64,000 bases of DNA from Streptomyces pactum (GTDB lineage: Bacteria > Actinomycetota > Actinomycetes > Streptomycetales > Streptomycetaceae): contig NZ_JACYXC010000001.1 in the NCBI RefSeq assembly GCF_016031615.1, forward strand, positions 4,340,001 through 4,404,000, in the 5' to 3' direction. Positions within the stretch are counted from its first letter, which is position 1. Each line of letters starts with the position of its first letter. This document shows, piece by piece, positions 7,935 through 16,564 of the stretch. The position numbers and the translations under genes are program-made. The notes beneath the pieces were generated by a model. That model saw nothing but the letters and a program-made list of their open reading frames with translations. It had not been told where the DNA came from and ran no database searches.

Positions 7935-9509
7935 CCCCGGCGCGGGTCGCCGCCATGCGCTGACCCCGGCGCCGTTCGCCGGCCCTGCCCGCCGGCCGGT
8001 CCCGCCGGCCGCCCCTCATGCGCATGCCCGCCGGCAGTCCGGCGCCGTCGTGCCCGTCGGCCGTCGTGCAGGCCGGCCGAGGCCGATGTCGGCCCCGCGG
8101 GGCTGCCGGGCGCCCTGGCTGCCGGAGTCCCGTGGGTGATGTGGGCCCCTGCCGGTTGCCGCCACCGGGCCGTGCCGGGTGGTGTCGGGTCGGGCGTGGC
8201 CGGGTCGGGCCGTGAAGCCGATCGCCTCCCCGGCGGTCCCGTGTGGCGCCGGCCGTGTAACGGGTACCGGGTTGCCGTCGTACCCGGCCGCCACCCGTAC
8301 CCGTGCCCGGCCGGCGGGCCGTGGCGCCGCCGATGGCTCCGATGGCGGGCCCGGCTCGCGCGGTGCCGTGGACAGGTGCTGACCGCGGCCGGTGCGGCGC
8401 CGGCGACGGCCCCCGGCAAGGTCGGGCTCCCCGGTAACGCCCTGGTCCTGGCGACGCAGCGTTCTCGGCGTCGGCCCGGCAAGGTCGGCTCCCCACGCTC
8501 CGTCACCGGCGCCGGCCTCGGCCAGGACCGTCCGGCACCGGCACCGGCACCAGCACCCGCAAGGCCCGGCTCCGCGACGCACCGCACCCGGCGACGGCCG
8601 GAACCGGTGGCCGCCCGACCCGGCGGCCGTTTCCCGGGGATGAACGGGAGCGGAATGCCGCGCCGACGCGAGGCGGGGGCGGCGGCGGACTTCCCGGAAA
8701 GCGAGCGGGGGCGGCGCCCGCGTGCCACGCTGTCGCTCGGGCGGGGTTCCGCGTGGTGCGGACCTCCGCCGGCGGGCGGGCCCGGCTCGCCGCCGACCCG
8801 AGCGGCCCGGCACCTCCCCCGCGGCGGGGCGGACGAAAGGCCGGGGACACCCGCGGCCGGCACGGTCCGCGGCCTTGCCCGGGCGGGTCACGGGACCGGC
8901 GGGAAGGGGTCACCGGCACGGGGACCGGTACGACCGGCACGGCAGGGACCGCACGGCACGGAGCGGCACGGACCGGCACGGCACGGACGGGTACGGAGAG
9001 GTCGTCGGCGCGCGGCGCCGCGGGCGTCGTACCGCCGATCGGGGCAGGGAGGGCGCCATGCACCGTGGACCGGGACCAGGGCGAGGGCCGGACGGAACCC
9101 GGTCGGCGACGAGGGCCCGGCCACCGGCCCGGCGACCGGGGTGCCGCCCGGCGCGGCGGCGGCGTGAACCCCGGCGCACCGAGCCGCCGGGGCCCCGCTT
9201 CCCCGAGCCCCCCCTGCTACCCTCCCGTCCGCCTCCGGTGGCCGGCGCCCCGCTCGCGCGGACCGGCCCCGGAGGCGGTGGCGACCCGGAGCCCCGAGCT
9301 CCCAGGGTCTGCCTCGGCGGACTCCCTTCCCCGAGCCGTCCGCCTCCCGCAGAAGATCTCCCCGCCGGCTCCTCGGACAATCCCCGGACCCCGTCACTCG
9401 AACGAGGGGTCTTGCCCACCAGCCACCCTTGTTCGAATAGCAGTTCGATAGCCTGGATCCGCTCGCGGAACCGGAGCGCGGACGAGAGAGGAATGGAGGT
9501 GCCAGGAAC
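7935..9509. other. Long gene-poor interval with GGCACGG-type repeats
   Basis: Nearly 1.6 kb between dmdR1 and the hydrolase holds no frame I can support: open frames on both strands give arginine/proline/glycine-rich translations without family features. From about 8905 to 8995 there is a degenerate array of (AC)CGGCACGG units. An SOS-like palindrome lies at 9433-9448, just ahead of the hydrolase. The interval could hide a decayed gene or RNA. Confidence 0.4.
9433..9448. promoter_or_regulatory. SOS (LexA)-box-like palindrome
   Basis: TCGAATAGCAGTTCGA matches the actinobacterial LexA consensus TCGAAC-N4-GTTCGA at 11 of the 12 defined positions. It lies 62 bases upstream of the hydrolase start. 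TTGTTC overlaps its left edge and could be part of a promoter, but no convincing -10 is seen. Confidence 0.5.
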
Positions 9510-10382
9510 GTGCTGCGGCGTATCGACGTAACCGGAAGCGGCGGTGTACGGCTCGCTGCCTGGGAGTTCACCGACCCGCCCGAGGTGGCGGAGGCCGGCC
9601 CGGAGCGGGGCCGGGGGCCGGGAGTGCTGCTGCTCCACGGTCTGATGGGGTGCGCCGCGCACTGGGCGGGGACGGCCCGGTGGCTGGCCGCCCGGCACCG
9701 CGTGGTCGCCCTCGACCAGCGCGGCCACGGCGCCAGCGACAAGCCCGCCGAGGGACCCTTCACCCGCGAGGCGTACGTGGCCGACGCGGTCGCCGTCATC
9801 GAGCGGCTGGACCTCGCCCCGGTCACCCTCATCGGCCACTCCATGGGCGCGCTCACCGCCTGGCAGCTCGCCGCCCACCACCCCGGCCTGGTGCGGGCGC
9901 TGGTCATCAGCGACATGCGGGCCTCCGCCCTGGGCGCCGCCTCGCAGCGCGAGTGGGCCGACTGGTTCGCCACCTGGCCGCTGCCCTTCGCCTCCCTCGC
10001 GGACGTCCGCAGGTGGTTCGGCGAGGAGGACCCGTGGCTGGAGCGGCCCAGCCCGTCCCGGGGGGACTTCTACGCCGAGGTCATGGCGGAAGGGGCGGAC
10101 GGCTGGCGGCCGGTCTTCTCCCGCCGGCAGATGCTCGCCGCCCGGGAGACCTGGGTCCACGACGCGCACTGGGAGGAGCTGGCGCTGGTGGGCTGCCCCG
10201 CCCTGGTCATCCGCGGCCTCGACGGCGAGCTGGGCCGCGCCGAGGCGCAGGAGATGGTGCGGGTGCTGCCGCACGGGCGGTACGCCGAGGTGCCCGACGC
10301 CGGCCACCTCATCCACTACGACCAGCCCGGGGCGTGGCGCGACGCGGTCGAGTCCTTCCTGACCACGGAGGTCCCGGTGTAG
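9510..10382 (+). CDS. Alpha/beta hydrolase
   Basis: A 290-residue single-domain cytosolic hydrolase. The oxyanion loop LLHGLMG is at about 41-47, DQRGHGASDKP at 69-79 and the nucleophile elbow GHSMGA at 109-114 with Ser111. The acid is probably in VIRGLDGE near 235 and the catalytic His in DAGHLIHY near 268. Substrate unknown; the closest groups are haloalkane-dehalogenase-like and esterase-like hydrolases, and no haloalkane signature is obvious. GTG 9510 has GGAGG ten bases upstream. It is a stand-alone gene with an SOS-like site in its upstream region. Confidence 0.88.
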   Translation: MLRRIDVTGSGGVRLAAWEFTDPPEVAEAGPERGRGPGVLLLHGLMGCAAHWAGTARWLAARHRVVALDQRGHGASDKPAEGPFTREAYVADAVAVIERLDLAPVTLIGHSMGALTAWQLAAHHPGLVRALVISDMRASALGAASQREWADWFATWPLPFASLADVRRWFGEEDPWLERPSPSRGDFYAEVMAEGADGWRPVFSRRQMLAARETWVHDAHWEELALVGCPALVIRGLDGELGRAEAQEMVRVLPHGRYAEVPDAGHLIHYDQPGAWRDAVESFLTTEVPV

Positions 10383-10777
10383 CCCGGCCCGGCGCCCGGT
10401 GGCCCGCGCCCGGCACCACCGGACCACGGCACGGGAGGTTCGCCGTCCGCCGCCCGGCCGGGCGCCCCGCTCCCGTACGGCCTCGCTCTCCTACGCGCTC
10501 CCGCGGCGTAGGGCGCCGGTCTGCCGCGCGGCGCCGCCGGTGCGGCGCGGTGCTCCGGGTGTGCTCCCGCCGCCGGTGCGGCGCGGTGCTCCGGGCGTGC
10601 TCCCGGCGCCGGTGCGGTGCTCGCCGGAGCCGTGCGCCGCGGCCGGCGGAATCCCCGTACCCGGACGCCGGTCCGGGAGAACCGCGTGCCCGGTCACCGG
10701 CGTGAAGGAGATGGGGCCCGGGCGCACCGGCCGGGCCCCACCGGTATCGGGTGTGGTCGAGAAAGGGTCGGGCTGGC
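10383..10777. repeat. Intergenic region with a 36-bp tandem repeat and a stable hairpin
   Basis: The 36-bp unit beginning GCCGGTGCGGCGCGGTGCTC starts at 10536, 10572 and (partial) 10608. A 10-bp stem TGGGGCCCGG/CCGGGCCCCA with a 9-base loop occupies 10712-10740. That hairpin sits about 38 bases ahead of the next gene and could terminate hydrolase transcription or lie in the leader of the next gene. No gene is supported here. Confidence 0.55.
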
Positions 10778-11635
10778 ATGGGGGTACGAGACAGGCTTCG
10801 GGGGCTGGGCGAGACGGTCACCTCGGCCGCGACGGCGGCGGGCAAGGACCTCGCCAACCGTGGCGCCGCACGCCGCTCGGGCGCGGGGACACCGGGCGAC
10901 TGGGTGGCCGGGGTGCTCGGCGCGCTGCCCGCCCCGGCGGCACCGGCCACCGAGGAGTGGGAGTTCTCGCTCGGCACGCTGGTCTGCCGTCATCCCCGGG
11001 TGCCGGCCGTGACGGCGAAGGCGCTCCGGCCGCTGGACGGCATCGGCGCGCTGCGCTTCGGCCCGGAGTCGGTGGGCTTCGACGGCGAGGACATCCCGTG
11101 GGAGAAGGTGGTGCGCATCCAGCTGCACAACGCCTTCGCCACCATGACCACCGACGGGCTGGACGCCGAGATCGACCGTGTCCGGGAACTCCTGCCGCCG
11201 CTCCCGGGCCGTAAATGGGCGGTGACCCGGGTCGCCGAGGGGCTGGTCGCCGTGGTGCTCGCCGCCCTGGAGCAGGCGGGTGACCAGCGGCTGGACGACG
11301 TGGACGTGGCCGTGGAGATCGTGTACCGGGGTGCGCTGGGGCGCGAGCGCACCCTGCGGGCGGGGCTGTTCACCACCGCCCTGCTGGCCCATCAGGTCGA
11401 CGTGGCCTACAGCCTGGTGGTCACCGCCCAGCACCGGGGTGTGCCGGTGGTCCCCGCCGACCGGAGCGAGCCGGACGCCGGCGCGGTGGAGCGGGTGCGG
11501 GCGCTGCGGGCCCGTACGGACGCGGTGAAGGCGCAGCTCCAGGCGGAGGCCGCGGCGGAGGACCCCGACGGACGGCCGGCGGCCGGCGCGGCGGCGGGCG
11601 ACCCGGCGGTGACCGGGACCCCGTACGCCGGCTGA
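10778..11635 (+). CDS. Conserved hypothetical protein
   Basis: A 285-residue soluble protein I cannot assign to a named family. The start region GVRDRLRGLGETV is an amphipathic helix. The middle has a well-structured alpha/beta look (LRFGPESVGFDGEDIPWEKVV, a PH-like strand pattern), and the last 50 residues are Ala-rich with a likely helix (ERVRALRARTDAVKAQLQAE). No signal peptide or membrane segment is present. ATG 10778 is preceded by AAAGGG at a usable distance; GTG 10751 is possible. It is followed by a strong hairpin, so it is probably monocistronic. Confidence 0.7.
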   Translation: MGVRDRLRGLGETVTSAATAAGKDLANRGAARRSGAGTPGDWVAGVLGALPAPAAPATEEWEFSLGTLVCRHPRVPAVTAKALRPLDGIGALRFGPESVGFDGEDIPWEKVVRIQLHNAFATMTTDGLDAEIDRVRELLPPLPGRKWAVTRVAEGLVAVVLAALEQAGDQRLDDVDVAVEIVYRGALGRERTLRAGLFTTALLAHQVDVAYSLVVTAQHRGVPVVPADRSEPDAGAVERVRALRARTDAVKAQLQAEAAAEDPDGRPAAGAAAGDPAVTGTPYAG

Positions 11636-11646
11636 GCGGGCCGTGC

Positions 11647-11682
11647 GCCGGCCCGGGCGCGGCGTCCGCCGCCCGGGCCGGC
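11647..11682. terminator. Hairpin terminator
   Basis: A perfect 13-bp G/C stem (11647-11659 with 11670-11682, 10-base loop) starts 12 bases after the stop of the hypothetical gene. There is no T-run directly behind it, as is common for streptomycete terminators. Confidence 0.6.
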
Positions 11683-11938
11683 CTGCCCCGCGCAGCCGTC
11701 CCGGAGGGGCCGCACCGGCCTGGTGTTACTGTTTCGGCGACCATTTTTTCGAGAGCTTGACCCAAGGCGAGACATTCGTTCGTGGAGTCAAAACCGGGCC
11801 GGCGGGAGACCGGCGCCGGGGGGAGCCGGCAGATCGCACAGCGCTGATCCGTGGAGCGTCCGGTTCCGGCGGCTCCGGTCGGGTGCCGCCGGCCGGCGGG
11901 CTCGTCCCAGCCGACACACGTCTCACGGGGGAAAAATC
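11683..11938 (+). promoter_or_regulatory. Upstream region of the secreted SH3-like gene
   Basis: This spacer is partly A/T-rich, unusual here: GGTGTTACTGTTTCGG near 11720 and a run of six T at 11746-11751. A promoter is likely in 11720-11800; TTGACC at 11759-11764 is a possible -35 but no good -10 follows at 17 bases. The leader would be long, more than 100 bases. Confidence 0.35.
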
Positions 11939-12310
11939 GTGGCGATCAAGGGCAAGGCATCGATGGTGGCGCTCACCGTGGCGCTGACGCTGGGTGGCGC
12001 GGTGGGGCTCGCCCCGAGCGCTTCCGCGGCCGGTTCGGTCGGCGCGTCGGGGTGCCACTTCAATTCGCCGGACGTGAATTTCACGGTCGATGTGAAGAGC
12101 ACCGCGCTCCGCAAGGGCCCCGGCACCCGTTACGGCTCCAAGGGCACGATCCGCAAGGGCACCACGTTCCGTTACTACTGCCGGACGTGGGCCGGCGGCG
12201 GACTCGGCGGATTCAACAAGAGCTGGTCCTACGGGAAGATCGTCAAGCGCTCCGGCTCCGGCGTCAAGGTCGGCACCCTGGGCTGGGTGAAGAGCCGCTA
12301 CCTGGACTGA
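11939..12310 (+). CDS. Small secreted SH3-like protein
   Basis: A 123-residue precursor. Residues 1 to about 33 are a signal peptide: Lys-containing start, hydrophobic core VALTVALTLGGAVGLA, and a cleavage region ASAAG. The mature part of about 90 residues has the bacterial SH3 pattern STALRKGPGTRYGSKGTI with a closing LGWVKSRYLD, as in cell-wall-binding SH3 proteins. Two cysteines (GCHF and YYCRT) may form a disulphide outside the cell. GTG 11939 is chosen for its GGGGGA site seven bases upstream and because the signal peptide starts there. The likely place of action is the cell wall or medium; ligand unknown. Confidence 0.82.
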   Translation: MAIKGKASMVALTVALTLGGAVGLAPSASAAGSVGASGCHFNSPDVNFTVDVKSTALRKGPGTRYGSKGTIRKGTTFRYYCRTWAGGGLGGFNKSWSYGKIVKRSGSGVKVGTLGWVKSRYLD

Positions 12311-12330
12311 CCGGGCCCGGCCGCCGGCGG

Positions 12331-12358
12331 CGGTACCCGCACCACGCAGCGGGTACCG
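12331..12358. terminator. Hairpin terminator
   Basis: CGGTACCCGC (12331-12340) pairs perfectly with GCGGGTACCG (12349-12358) across an 8-base loop, 20 bases after the SH3-like gene stop. It could also serve the converging AhpD-like gene. Confidence 0.55.
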
Positions 12359-12557
12359 GCGGTATCCGCACCGCCGCGGTACCGGTGGTGCCACCACCGC
12401 CGCGGTCCTGCGGACGTCGCCCCGGTGCGGTCGGGGGCGGAACGGTCAGCCGCGCCCCCGCGGGCGCCGCGCGGTGCTCCCGCGGTGCCGGCACCGCGCC
12501 CCCGGGCGCCGCACGGGGTGCCCGGGGGTCGCACGGGTGCCGGATCCGGCCGTTCCC

Positions 12558-13034
12558 TCAGTGGAACTGGCCCGGCCGGTAGTCGCCGGCCGGCTGCTGG
12601 ACGATGACGTTCGCCCGGTTGAAGGCGTTGATCAGGGCGATGGCGCACACCAGGGCGGCGAGCTGCTCCTCGTCGTAGTGCTTGGCGGCGTTCGCCCACA
12701 CCTCGTCCGGGACGCCGCCGGCCGCGTCGGCGAGCCGGGTGCCCTGCTCGGCGAGTTCCAGGGCGGCGCGCTCGGCCTCGGTGTAGACCTTCGCCTCGCG
12801 CCAGGCGGCGACCATGGCCAGGCGCTCCGGGGTCTCCCCGGCGTGGGCGGCGTCCTTGACGTGCATGTCCAGGCAGAAACCACAGCCGTTGATCTGGCTG
12901 GCGCGGATCTTCACCAGTTCCAGGGTCGAGGCCGGCACGGTCGTCGATTCCGCGAGCACCTTGTTCGCGGCGACGAGGTGCTTGCCGAACTTGCCGGCGA
13001 TCGGGCTGGCCATCAGGTTCAACCGGGCTTCCAT
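12558..13034 (-). CDS. AhpD-like carboxymuconolactone decarboxylase family protein
   Basis: A 158-residue single-domain protein of the alkylhydroperoxidase D type. The redox/proton-relay motif NGCGFCLDMH is at 49-58, with Cys51, Cys54 and His58, as in peroxide-reducing AhpD-like proteins. The following helices (AWREAKVYTEAERAALELAE) match the family. ATG 13034 has AGGAG seven to eight bases upstream. The expected role is thiol-dependent peroxide or organic hydroperoxide reduction in the cytosol. Such genes often neighbour an ECF sigma gene; none is adjacent here. Reductant and substrate cannot be read from sequence. Confidence 0.9.
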   Translation of the reverse strand: MEARLNLMASPIAGKFGKHLVAANKVLAESTTVPASTLELVKIRASQINGCGFCLDMHVKDAAHAGETPERLAMVAAWREAKVYTEAERAALELAEQGTRLADAAGGVPDEVWANAAKHYDEEQLAALVCAIALINAFNRANVIVQQPAGDYRPGQFH

Positions 13035-13254
13035 GGTGAACTCCTGTGTCGTCGGTGGCTTACACCCCATGGACGACGTGGCACGGAGAAGTGTGACGCC
13101 GCCCGGTGTGACGTGCGTCTCCCTCCGTCGAGCCCGTCGAGCCCGTCGCGGAAGGCCTCCGGGACGCACCCGGCCGCCCGGACCTCCCGTCCCCGGCGCG
13201 CCGGCCGGCCCGAGGGCGTACGCCGCCGGGGCCGGCAGCGCCGGTGCGGCGCGG

Positions 13255-13989
13255 TCAGTCCGGCAGACCGGCCTGGGCGCGCTCCAGGAAGGCCAGCTGG
13301 GCCCGCTTCTCCGGCAGGTCGATCTGCGGTCCGAGGGTGAACCCGGCGCGGATCACCCGGGCGATGGCCTTCTCGTTGCGGGCGTCGGGCTCCAGCACGA
13401 TGCGCTTCCGCGAGGGGTCGGACAGGACGAAGCGGATGAGGGCCGCCAGCAGGACGCCGGTGAAGCCGCGTTCCCCGGTGCCGTCGGCGGGCCCGATCAG
13501 CAGGTGGACGCCGAAGTCCCCGGGGCGTACGTCGTAGTAGTCACCCACCGGGTCCGCCTCCGGCTGGTACGTCTGGAAGAGCGCGACCGGGGTGCCGTTC
13601 CGGTGGACCAGGTAGGCGTGGTGGGTGGTGAGGGAGTCGAGGTAGGAGTAGATCTCCAGCACCCGGTCCCGGTCCGCCTCGCCCATCCCCCAGAACTTCG
13701 CCCGCTCCTGGACGACCCAGCCGTGGATCAGGTCGACGTCCCGCTCCGGGTCGACCGGCACGACGCGGATGGTGCCGAAGCCCTCCACGGTCTCCTCGTG
13801 GACCGGCGCCCGCCCGGACGCGGTGCCGGCCGCGGCGGCGGTGCCGGTCACGGCGTCGCCGGTCGCGGCGCCGGGCGACGCGGACACAGCGGTCACCGCG
13901 TCGGTCGCCGCGGCCCCGCCGGGGGCGGCGGGTGCGGTGGCCGGCGCGGGCGGAGTGGTCTCGGCGGGTCGGGTGCTGGGCTCGGGCAT
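13255..13989 (-). CDS. Siderophore-type GNAT acyltransferase (IucB/RhbD/DesC-like)
   Basis: A 244-residue protein. The first 65 residues are Ala/Thr/Pro-rich and probably disordered. The rest is a GNAT domain of the kind that acylates hydroxylysine or hydroxy-diamines in hydroxamate siderophores: RVVPVDPERDVDLIHGWV, KFWGM, QTYQPEADPVGDYY, DFGVHLLIG and VLEPDARNEKAI are the family signatures. ATG 13989 follows GAGGAAGAG. It lies just downstream of a penicillin acylase gene on the same strand, behind an iron box, so iron-limited expression is likely. No NIS synthetase or decarboxylase gene is in the window, so it may work for a siderophore cluster elsewhere. Confidence 0.83.
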   Translation of the reverse strand: MPEPSTRPAETTPPAPATAPAAPGGAAATDAVTAVSASPGAATGDAVTGTAAAAGTASGRAPVHEETVEGFGTIRVVPVDPERDVDLIHGWVVQERAKFWGMGEADRDRVLEIYSYLDSLTTHHAYLVHRNGTPVALFQTYQPEADPVGDYYDVRPGDFGVHLLIGPADGTGERGFTGVLLAALIRFVLSDPSRKRIVLEPDARNEKAIARVIRAGFTLGPQIDLPEKRAQLAFLERAQAGLPD

Positions 13990-14112
13990 GTCTCTTCCTC
14001 GGGGTCGGTCGCGCGGTCGCGGTCGTGCGGGTGCCGCCACCGGGTCCGGTGGTACCGGCCGGTGGGGGTGGGGCAGGGCCGGTCCCGGCGGGTGTGCCAG
14101 GGACCGGCCGTC

Positions 14113-16455
14113 TCAGGGGGTCGTCCTGCCGGGGGCCCGTCGGCCGTCGGGGGCCGTACCGGGGACACCGGGCTCCGTGCCGGAGGCACCACCGGTACCG
14201 CCGGGCGTCGTACCGGCGTCGCCCGGGGCGGTGCCCTCCCCGGCGCCGCCCCCGCTGCCGTCCGGGCCGTCGGCCGGTTCGCGGGTGAGCCGGTCCCAGT
14301 CGGTGACCACCGGGGCCAGTTCGCCGCGCAGCCACAGCGCCAGCTGGTCGCGCCGGTGGGGGTCGCCGGGCACCCCGGAGGCTCCGAACGGGACCACCCA
14401 GCGGCTCTGTTCACGGTCCGCGAGGTCCCAGACGTAGCGGGCGGCCGGGCCCCGGGCGAAGCGGTCGGTCACCCCGGGGACGCTGGAGGTGGCCAGGACG
14501 CAGTCGTGGTCGCCGGCGACCCCCGGCCATCCGCCGTCGGGCTCCTCCGGCAGCGCCTGCCAGGGGGCGATCCGGTGCACCTCCCCCCACGGTTGGGTGG
14601 GCGCGCCCGCCGCAACCACCTCCTCCACGGCGGCCCGGACCACCGCGGCCCGGTCCACCGAGGGCGGCAGGCCGCCGCCGAGCAGCCCCTCCAGGGCGTA
14701 GCCGATCCGCGGGGTGAGGGCGAGCCAGGGCAGGAAGACCTCCGGGTAACCGCCGGCCGCCCACGGCTGGGCCCGGTCCGGGTCCACGGCGGGCTCCCCG
14801 TCGCCGGTGCCGGGTGCGGGCCGGGTGAGGCCGGCCAGCGGGGCGAGGGCGGGGTGGGCGGCCAGGTGGCGGACCACGGCGGTGCGTACCGCCGCGAACG
14901 CGGTGGCGTCGCCGCTGTCCGCCGCCATCCGGCGGTCCCAGCGCAGCAGCCGGTCGCGGAGCCCGGCGGCGGCCGGGGTGAGCCCGTCGAGTCCGGCGAG
15001 CAGCGCCAGCAGCGGACCGGCGGAGTCCAGCCGGGTGTCGGTGTGCACGGCGGCCATGCCGGGAGCGGTCCACCCGGTGGCGCCCTCCAGCAGTTCGCGG
15101 ATGCGGGCGGCGCGGTGCGGCGGCGCGAACTCGATGCCGTACGGGGCGGCCGGCCCGCGCTCGTTGGCCATCACCGCGACGCCGTCCACCGGCGGGTGCG
15201 GCAGCGGCCCGTGCGCGCCCCGCCAGGCGTGGCCGGGCTCCCAGGCGGGGACGGTGCGCAGCAGGTTGTCGCGGTGGCGCCGGGGGACGTACCCGGCGAC
15301 CCGGTGCAGCAGCCCGCCGGCGGTGTCCGCGGCCAGTACCACGTTGACCGGTTCCACCCAGCCGTCCAGGGCCCGGTCCACGTCGGCGACGGTGGTGGCG
15401 GCCAGCAGCGCGGGCAGCGCGTCGAAGCCGAGGCCGGCGCCAACCCGCGGCGGGTGGCGGAGGCTGATCGCCTCGGCCCGGTCGGGGCCGCCGATGATGA
15501 CCGGGCCGCGCTCGGTCTCGATCACCTCGACGGTCACCGGGTCGCCGCCGGCCACCTCGACGGTCTCGGTGTGCCGGGCCGCCGGACGCCAGCCGTCCGG
15601 GCCGAGCGCGAGGACGGTGCCGGGCCCGCCCTCACCGTCCCCGGCGCGGCGGAGCCGCTCCCGGTACAGGTCCTGGTAGTCGGCCATGGCGTTGGTGATG
15701 GCCCAGGCGACGGTGCCGGTGTGGCCGAAGTGGGCGAGCCCCGGGACGCCGGGGACGGCCAGCCCCACCACGTCGTACTCCGGGCAGGCCAGCCGGATCT
15801 GCTGGTAGACGCCGGGGTCCTCGATGAAGCGGTGCGGGTCGCCGGCGATCAGCGGCGCCCCGGTGGCGGTCCGCTCACCGGTGACCAGCCAGCCGTTGCT
15901 GCCGGAGGTGGCGGGTCCGTCGGTGGCGAACAGTTCGGCGGCGTCCTCACCCAGCCGCCGGGCAACCTCCTCGCGCCACAGCTTGGTGGGGAACCCGGCG
16001 AAGAGGATGTGGGTGGACAGCCAGACGCCCAGCGGGGTCCAGGGCTCCCACCGGCCGGCGGCCAGCCCGGTGGCGGCGAACTGCGGGTCCCGCCTGGCTC
16101 CCTGAGGCAGGCCGGCGTTGACCCCCTCCACGTACGCGGTGATCCACGCCCGGGTGGCGGGGGAGAGCCGGTCGAAGCAGCGGCGGGCGGTGTCGGCCAG
16201 CCGCATCTGCCGGGCGAAGACGTCCCAGCCGACGGCCTCGGCGCCGAGGAACGCGGCGGTGGTGCCCTGGCAGCGGTGCCGCTCCACCTCGATCTGCCAG
16301 GCCCGGTCCAGCGCGGCGTTGCGGCCCTGGGCGCGGGCCAGCGCCAGCGTGTCCGTGGCCCGCAGATGGGGTATGCCCCAGGCGTCCCGGTACACCTCGG
16401 CGCCACCGGGCCCCGTGTCCCGTGCGCCGTCGTCCGTACCGAAGTCGTCGCTCAC
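14113..16455 (-). CDS. Penicillin acylase family protein (Ntn hydrolase)
   Basis: A 780-residue protein without an export signal. Family landmarks: VYRDAWGIPHLRA at 21-33 and the autocatalytic cleavage and nucleophile site SGSNGW at 184-189, with Ser186 becoming the N-terminal nucleophile of the beta chain after self-processing. AITNAMADYQDLYRE and ANERG follow in the beta chain. The last 55 residues are Gly/Thr-rich. GTG 16455 has GGGGAG close by and begins 20 bases after the iron box. Context (iron box, siderophore acyltransferase downstream, siderophore reductase upstream) suggests an amide-cleaving or amide-forming step in siderophore use or tailoring, rather than beta-lactam hydrolysis. 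That is inference. Confidence 0.85.
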   Translation of the reverse strand: MSDDFGTDDGARDTGPGGAEVYRDAWGIPHLRATDTLALARAQGRNAALDRAWQIEVERHRCQGTTAAFLGAEAVGWDVFARQMRLADTARRCFDRLSPATRAWITAYVEGVNAGLPQGARRDPQFAATGLAAGRWEPWTPLGVWLSTHILFAGFPTKLWREEVARRLGEDAAELFATDGPATSGSNGWLVTGERTATGAPLIAGDPHRFIEDPGVYQQIRLACPEYDVVGLAVPGVPGLAHFGHTGTVAWAITNAMADYQDLYRERLRRAGDGEGGPGTVLALGPDGWRPAARHTETVEVAGGDPVTVEVIETERGPVIIGGPDRAEAISLRHPPRVGAGLGFDALPALLAATTVADVDRALDGWVEPVNVVLAADTAGGLLHRVAGYVPRRHRDNLLRTVPAWEPGHAWRGAHGPLPHPPVDGVAVMANERGPAAPYGIEFAPPHRAARIRELLEGATGWTAPGMAAVHTDTRLDSAGPLLALLAGLDGLTPAAAGLRDRLLRWDRRMAADSGDATAFAAVRTAVVRHLAAHPALAPLAGLTRPAPGTGDGEPAVDPDRAQPWAAGGYPEVFLPWLALTPRIGYALEGLLGGGLPPSVDRAAVVRAAVEEVVAAGAPTQPWGEVHRIAPWQALPEEPDGGWPGVAGDHDCVLATSSVPGVTDRFARGPAARYVWDLADREQSRWVVPFGASGVPGDPHRRDQLALWLRGELAPVVTDWDRLTREPADGPDGSGGGAGEGTAPGDAGTTPGGTGGASGTEPGVPGTAPDGRRAPGRTTP

Positions 16456-16474
16456 TCTGCTCCCCGCAATCCCA

Positions 16475-16493
16475 TTAGGTTAGGCTGACCTAA
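16475..16493. promoter_or_regulatory. Iron box (DmdR1/IdeR operator)
   Basis: TTAGGTTAGGCTGACCTAA matches the actinobacterial iron-box consensus TTAGGTTAGGCTCACCTAA at 18 of 19 positions. It lies between the divergent penicillin acylase gene (20 bases from its start) and the siderophore-interacting protein gene (72 bases). It can therefore repress both directions when iron is plentiful. The likely regulator, DmdR1, is encoded at 7242-7934. Confidence 0.93.
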
Positions 16494-16564
16494 CTTAAGT
16501 CAAAGTTTTCGGGGAAACAATCGCGCCGGACTCCGGGCGCGGTGCCCGCGGGGAGGGAGAAGCC

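Noticed and set aside
8136..9167. Plus-strand frame of about 340 codons between dmdR1 and the hydrolase
   Set aside because: The translation is Arg/Pro/Gly low complexity without domain features, and no ribosome site or conserved start is visible.
12814..16488. A plus-strand open frame of more than 1200 codons over the acyltransferase and penicillin acylase genes
   Set aside because: It is antisense to two well-conserved genes, lacks any family feature and reflects the codon use of the real strand.
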